Of a DNA stretch of 64,000 nt, positions 58,620 through 64,000 are shown piece after piece. The notes beneath the pieces are model-generated. The model made no database searches, was not told where the DNA came from, and worked only from the letters and a program-made list of their open reading frames with translations. The stretch lies in assembly GCA_949825025.1 (NCBI GenBank), contig OX463778.1, positions 2,928,501 through 2,992,500 on the forward strand. Reading direction: 5' to 3'. Every line of letters starts with the position of its first letter. The stretch's first letter is position 1. Both the position numbers and the translations under genes were made by a program. This DNA comes from Siphlonurus alternatus (Eukaryota > Arthropoda > Insecta > Ephemeroptera > Siphlonuridae).

Positions 58620-61600
58620 ATGATCTTCAAGATGACATTGACAACCATCGTCTGCAGAAGCTTTGTGAGAAGTTCCTCGGCAATCCGTCCAGCAAATCCT
58701 AAGGTAAATCCTTGGAGGCCTCCGCTGGTCGGTGTAGTGCAGCTTGGTGCCAGAACTGAATTTTTTTCCTCTCTCAGATTTTGCTGGCCTCCACTACCAT
58801 CGTCCTTGGAAATCAACGCCATGCAAGCAGTGGCAGCAGCAGGAGCAACTATTACACCAATCACCTCACCAAGGCCATGGCACTCGTAAGTGTAGCCCAG
58901 TTATTGAAGAAGATGAATATACACTCGTCACCTCTAAAAATTTCACTTCTGCAGCCTTGTTAATCACTATGTCCTATGCACAGGGCATGGTGATTAACAA
59001 GGCTGCAGATGGGAACTTTTCAGAAGTGAGGAGTGTACATGCCAAACTTATAAATTTTTAAGTTAATCTACACCTTTTACATAAAAAATAATTTTTATTT
59101 TTGTATCTATATCCTAAATCATATTTTCATATTTCTAGATCACGACAGTGTATTCACTATCTATTAAGGTAGAGATAACGCCGAACAGCTGATCAACGTA
59201 ATCTCCTTTGATTAACATGTAAACCTTAGCAAATTGACAAAAATTCTGAAATTTTTTTGAGAGGCAAATATTAGTGCCTAAAAGCCATAGAAAAAGTTTC
59301 AAAAACATTTAACTAGCCGATTTTTTTAAATTAATTTTTTAGTTTGGCTCTCCATGGGAAAGCCCTGTGCTGAAAATTAAAAAAATTAATTAAAAAAAAT
59401 CGGCTCATTAAATTGTTTTGAAATTTTTTCTATGGCTTTTAGGCACTAATATCTGCCTCTCAAAAAAATTTCAGAATTTTTGTCAATTTGCTAAGGTTTG
59501 CATGTTAATCAAAGGGGATTACGTCGATCAGCTGTTCGGCGTTATCTCTACCTTAACTAGGCAGTCAGAATCTCTCAGATTAATGAAAAATGTTAAAATA
59601 ATTCATAGCCACCAACTTAGGTCTAGAAACATGCTGACGAGTGATCAGCTAACAGTACCTTGATATCTGTGTCTCCAGGTGAGTAGTAGCGGTCACAAGC
59701 TGGTGCTTGAGAAGAGCCAGGGAAAGGTCCTGGAGGCGGGCACTGCCACCTCACTCAAGCTGGCCCCTGCTGCCCAAGGAAACGACTCTCAGCCGCTTGT
59801 GGTGATGCTGCCGTGGCTCATGAGCAAGCCCAAACACGTCCAGAAATACGCCAAGCTGTACCTCAAGCTCGGCTTTGATGTCCTCACTGTGCGTCTCACG
59901 CCTTGGCAGCTGCTCTGGCCAGTCAGCGGAAGCCAGGTATGAACACAATTTAACCCCACCACAAGTTTCTAAAACATGTTGAAGCCCTCTTATCAGATAA
60001 TACTGTAAAAAAATTAAGATTAAGCATTAAAATTCTTATTACTGTATACATTACTGTATACAGTGAAACGGGGTAACTTTGATCTCGAGGCAAAAAAACT
60101 TTTTGGAATTTTAAAAGAAAAAAAATAGATTTTTTTTTTTTTTTTTGGTAAGCTTGTTTTACTTGAAAAGAAACAATAGCTGAATCTTTCAGTGATATTA
60201 TAATTTAAAAAAAATTGTCTGTGTGATATTTATTTTAGTTAAAAAAAAAAGGATAGATAACCTATAAAATTCAAATTCAAATTATTTATTTTATCTCATT
60301 CCAAATACAAGGTACACACATAAAATACATGGTATCATGCATGGGTAAAACAAAATATTTAAAGGTTTAAAGGTGATAAATGCAATGAGTTGTAATAATA
60401 TTGAGCACTGCCAAGTAGGTGCTCCAAAACATACTGTTAGTCCATTCTCTGAGAATATTTATCATCCAATACTTTTTATTTAATGGGGTACTGACCAAAA
60501 AAAAAGTTTCAAGTTTTTGTCAACATTTTAAAAGGCACGAGAATTTCATGAAGAACGAGCCCTATTACAGCATTCTACGACAATTTCCTGATTTTATATG
60601 AATTTTTAAAACCTCGCAAAAATGACGTCATAACATTGAATCTTAAATCGGAAAATAGATCAGTTAACATTGCCAAATCCCATACTTAATATTGAAATGT
60701 AACCAAAACTTCATTTGCAAGGTTTTCAGGTACTAGAATCACGATAATGAAGGTTTGAAATTCGTACTTCAATAACTTTTCATTTTAGCAATGTTAACTG
60801 ATGCATATCCCCATTTAAGATTCAATGCTATGACGTCATCAAAAAAGTTTTAAAAATTCATATAAAATCAGCAAATTGTCGTAGAGTGCTCTAATAGGGC
60901 TCGTTCTTCATAGAATTCACAGTACTTTTTATTAGTATTGATAACTCAAATACCGGTCAGTACCCCATTAGACCATTCACTGAGAATATTACTTTGTCAC
61001 ATTTTGTGAGTGGTATGTTTGTGCAGTTGGTTGCCCGGGACCTTCTTGGCTTCCTAGAGGCCAACTCTGATGATCGCTCACTGCTGGTGCACGGCTTCTC
61101 GGTGGGAGGCTACCTGTGGGGGGAGCTGATGGGGCTGGTGGAGCAGGACCGCGACCGCTACCTTCCCGTTGTGCAGAAGATCGTAGGCCTTGTCTGGGAC
61201 AGTGCGGCCGACATGCAGGACATCGAGGAGGGATTTCCTTTTGCGGTCTTCCCCAAGAACCCGGTGCTGCAGAAGGCACTGCGCCATTACATCAAGTAAG
61301 ATCATGTGACTTATGTCATTTACATCAAGTAAGATATTGTCAGGCGATCCTGCAAGTTTGTTGAATATGTAAACATTGCCAAGGTTATTATCATAGAACT
61401 TAGCATAGATTTTATCTAAGAAATATTTAGTATTAAATTTGATACCAAATTCCAGTACTAAATCAAGTATTTAATCTGCAACTGAAAATTTCAAGCTTGG
61501 ACAGTTGGACAGTATTGTTCCGTACAAAGAAAAAATAAAATACATTTGAAGTTCATGAATAAAAGCAAAAAATTAGGGGTGTAATTAGGGGAAAGAGAGG

Positions 61601-63524
61601 GGGGGGTAAAAGTAAGATAACCTTTTGAATGGCAAATAACACATTCTGACTTTACTTTCCTGGCAGGACTTTATTTTACAAATGCTCTACTCTCTATCTA
61701 CTACCTACAATTATGAGATTATTGGCAAACAGTGTGTGCATGATTTTCACAGCATATTATTGTGCTACAGTAATAATATTTTATGTGCACAGCATAGTTT
61801 TTTCATTACAATACAAGAGGAAAATTTTATGAAAGAGCAGCAGAGATGTAAAACCAGGTGTACATTCTCAATAAGAGCTGAGAGCTATTTTTCTTGTCTT
61901 TAATTATTGAAATAATCATTGACAGTCTCCTTAAAGGGGTACCAAAGTGAATACTTTTTTTACATATTCGGGCAGCTACGAATTATTCTAATATCCCTGT
62001 GGCTCAATATTTACGTACGACGCCTAGTTACTTTACAATTAATTATTTAGTTTGAAAAGTGAGTTTGATGACCGTTGGTTGATTCAAGTCGGTGCGCTCC
62101 AGCAGCAGCCGCTGATACGACGAGAATCTCCCGCGAATCGGGGGAACCTCCTCCCGCCCCCTTCTTGTCGTATCACCGACCGCTGCGGCCGCGGGCATGC
62201 TTGAATTAACCAACGGTTTACAAACTGACTTTTCAAACTAAATAATTAATTGTAAAATAACTAGGCGTCGTACGTAAATATTGAGCCACAGGGATATTAG
62301 AATAATTCGTAGCTGCCCGAACATGTAAAAAAAGTATTCACTTTGGTACCCCTTTAATTACAATGTTCATTATCTGGTTTTGCAGCATATGTTACAATTT
62401 CGGTTGGTTGCAGGTACCACATGCGTACGTTCTATGACGCCGCCACACAGCACTACATCCGCTCCAGTCAAATGTTCCACAGCTCCAACGTGCGCAGCCC
62501 CGCCCTCATGATGTTCTCCAAACGAGACCCCATCGGCAACCCTGAGAGCAACCTGAGAGTGCGTGATAACTGGGAGGCCCTCGGCATTAAGGTGAGTTCT
62601 CTCGGTGCTCAGTCTTCCACTGCTATTTTCAGGCCCTCGGCATTAAGGTGAGTTCTCTCGGTGCTTCCACTGCTATTTTCTTGGTGATTTATGACTTAAC
62701 AGGAAGGTAATACGGATCAACTGATCGATGTAGTCCCATTTGATTAACACGTAAACCTTTTAGCAGACACAAAAATTCTGAAAATTATTTTGAGAGACAG
62801 ATTTTAGGAAAAATTTCAAAACAATTATTCAAGCCAATTTTTTTAAATTAATTTTTTAAATTTTTAGTATAGGATTAGGGCTTTTCCTTGGAGAGCCAAA
62901 CTAAAAAATTTATTAAAAAAAAAAAAAAAAAGCTCGAATGATTGTTGTGAATAAAAAAAAAAAACTGTTACTTTTACCTGTCTCTCAAAAAATTTTCAGA
63001 ATTTTTGTGTGTCTGCTAAGATTTACATGTTAATCAAATGTGACTACACCCTCTAAAATAAATTTTTACTATAGTGAAAATCATAAAAAATAAAGTCCAA
63101 AAAATTCCATAATGTTATACAATCTTATACTGTATTTAACTTGTTTTGTGATAGAATTCTGACAAAATAAATACAAAGTATTTTTTTTTAAATCTTCATA
63201 TAAATAAAAAATATCATGTAAATAAAAGCTGAAAGGAAATTTACTTCAGAATAATTTTCGAAAATGTCTCGTGTGAAGAAAGACAATTGTACCTTGTACC
63301 TTGCTATAGCTGCTATATAAAAAAAATCAGATGTAATGCAATGAAAAGTAGTTAATGTGCCTCTTTTCTTTGTGCAGACGTACGTCAAGTGCTGGGACAA
63401 ATCTTCCCACGTGGGCCACTTCCAACGATACCCCGAGGAGTACGTCGCTGAAGTTGCTGTATTCCTGGCCTCCATTGGCCTACTGCCGGTAGCTTGCAAG
63501 GTAGCCAAGCAAGCCAAGAATTAG
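58620..63524 (+). CDS. TMEM53-like DUF829 alpha/beta-hydrolase
   Basis: Six exons: 58620-58703, 58778-58885, 59679-59936, 61027-61295, 62414-62591, 63378-63524 (347 aa; phases 0,0,0,2,0). Residues 65-347 are the DUF829 fold: VVMLPWLMSKPKHVQKYAKL (first strand and helix), then the nucleophile elbow HGFSVGGYLWG (Ser175), then FSKRDPIG (Asp278), then SSHVGHFQRYPEEY (His310 or His313). So a Ser-Asp-His triad is available. The N-terminal ~64 residues are basic and Ser/Thr-rich without acids at first (KMTLTTIVCRSFVRSSSA), resembling a mitochondrial presequence; human TMEM53 (277 aa, nuclear envelope) lacks such an extension. Start at 58620 is the first ATG of an open exon, but an acceptor-like TTTCAG at 58585-58590 leaves room for an upstream exon. 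Substrate unknown. AATAAA at 63980. Confidence 0.9.
58920..59037. repeat. Short TIR element, family F2 copy 2
   Basis: TACACTCGTCACCTC and complement GAGGAGTGTA ends around CAGGGCATGGTGATTAACAA; relative of 4012-4135. In intron 2 of the TMEM53-like gene. Confidence 0.65.
59164..59557. repeat. Palindromic element family F5, copy 1
   Basis: TTAAGGTAGAGATAACGCCG and its complement bound about 394 bp with near-perfect arms (inner AACAGCTGATC, GACAAAAATTCTGAAATTTT) around CCATGGGAAAGCCC. In an intron of the TMEM53-like gene. Confidence 0.8.
60482..60970. repeat. Palindromic element, 489 bp
   Basis: TAATGGGGTACTGACC and GGTCAGTACCCCATTA ends; arms include AAGAACGAGCCCTATTA and TAATAGGGCTCGTTCTT and two TGACGTCA-like sites (ATGACGTCAT). 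Starts and ends with TA. Confidence 0.8.
61931..62357. repeat. Palindromic element with GC-rich centre, 427 bp
   Basis: TTAAAGGGGTACCAAAGTGA and complement ends, arms of about 150 bases almost perfectly paired (GAGCCACAGGGATATTAG). The centre is strikingly GC-rich (CCGCGAATCGGGGGAACCTC) with TGATACGACGAGAA facing TTCTTGTCGTATCA. Confidence 0.8.
62633..62647 (+). other. Potential 15-nt in-frame microexon (duplicated exon 5 end)
   Basis: The last 16 bases of exon 5 and the start of the following intron are tandemly duplicated. The second copy GCCCTCGGCATTAAG is preceded by CTATTTTCAG and followed by GTGAGT, so it has its own acceptor and donor. It is 15 nt and phase 0, so inclusion would add ALGIK after NWEALGIK without changing frame. 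Confidence 0.5.
62698..63048. repeat. Palindromic element family F5, diverged copy
   Basis: Diverged relative of 59164-59557: GGATCAACTGATCGATGTAG, TTTGATTAACACGTAAACC and AAAATTCTGAAAATT arms, with a degenerate right arm. Confidence 0.6.
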
Positions 63525-64000
63525 GCTGATTGCCGGTCAACTTTTAACGAAGCTCTCTGTCAGCCTCAGGACGTAATCTGAAAGTTCTCATTTAAGAAAT
63601 CGAAGCTCAGCATTTTTATTTATAATATTATTCAAACATCTGACGTACTGATTGAAGGAATATCCTGAGCTTTGATGGTTTCCGCCTTCAAAATATATAT
63701 TTTATTTAGTGTAAACTAGAAATTATTTAAAGATTCATTGAACTCTGGTGTCCATTAGTACATGCCAACTTCATATCTTGTTCTTACTGCGTAATTCAGT
63801 AAGAATAAATCCCATTTTTAGAGCTTTCTATTGTTTAGCTTTTTCAGTACTGTATTGACTACAGCAATTTCGAACAAATCAATACTGGATCAAATGACAA
63901 ATATTTTTAAAAAATTTTCTCATCAAATTTGTGTTGATTTTAAAAATAAGATTGGTTGGTATGAAATGTCAAATATTTGAATAAACCATAATATTATTGT
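63525..64000 (+). other. 3' UTR of the TMEM53-like gene
   Basis: AT-rich downstream sequence with AATAAA at 63980-63985, a likely polyadenylation signal. No further feature seen to the right edge. Confidence 0.5.

Noticed and set aside
1..64000. CRISPR arrays, bacterial operons or phage genes
   Set aside because: None seen. The genes are intron-containing animal genes and the repeats are transposon-derived inverted repeats, not regularly spaced direct repeats.

Overview
The window is a stretch of animal nuclear DNA. Genes are split into short exons with GT-AG introns, intergenic DNA is very AT-rich, and exons are clearly GC-richer than their surroundings. Gene content (tandem retinol-dehydrogenase-like SDRs, a secreted astacin, NAT10, an ESE-type ETS factor, CHMP2A and a TMEM53/DUF829 hydrolase), together with short introns and dense foldback elements and 5S- and tRNA-derived SINEs, suggests an invertebrate, most plausibly an arthropod such as a crustacean. 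The species cannot be fixed from the sequence alone. One 200-base N gap (30327-30526) interrupts the assembly.

Layout. 1-14413: three tandem minus-strand RDH11-14-like genes: copy A (only exons 1-3 in the window), copy B (complete, 301 aa) and copy C (complete, 295 aa). They share identical exon phases. A and C are nearly identical, and B, which lies between them, is divergent. 16110-21253: a six-exon minus-strand secreted astacin metalloprotease (448 aa) with a Thr/Pro-rich N-terminal region. 23575-29905: 15 exons of NAT10 on the plus strand, cut off near the gap with about 170 C-terminal residues missing. 30327-45700: about 15 kb with no recognisable gene, made of AT-rich DNA, hAT-like elements with 8-bp target duplications, and palindromic elements. 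45722-52812: an ETS-domain factor (pointed domain, AT-hook, ETS domain) with two alternative terminal exons encoding the end of the DNA-binding domain. 54741-55972: CHMP2A on the minus strand, convergent with the ETS gene. 58620-63524: a DUF829/TMEM53-like alpha/beta hydrolase on the plus strand.

The genes do not form a functional pathway; this is an ordinary mixed neighbourhood apart from the local RDH expansion. The most striking observations are: tandem, diverged, phase-matched alternative last exons that swap the C-terminal end of the ETS DNA-binding domain; an exact local duplication that creates a potential 15-nt in-frame microexon in the TMEM53-like gene; replacement of the likely catalytic Ser in RDH copy B; CRE/CCAAT-rich blocks at two likely ETS promoters; and a very high density of nearly perfect foldback elements, including one TA-flanked family present as two copies in opposite orientation 44.8 kb apart. 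All exon models were assembled by reading splice sites and frames by eye. Every reported junction keeps the reading frame, but none was checked against transcripts.
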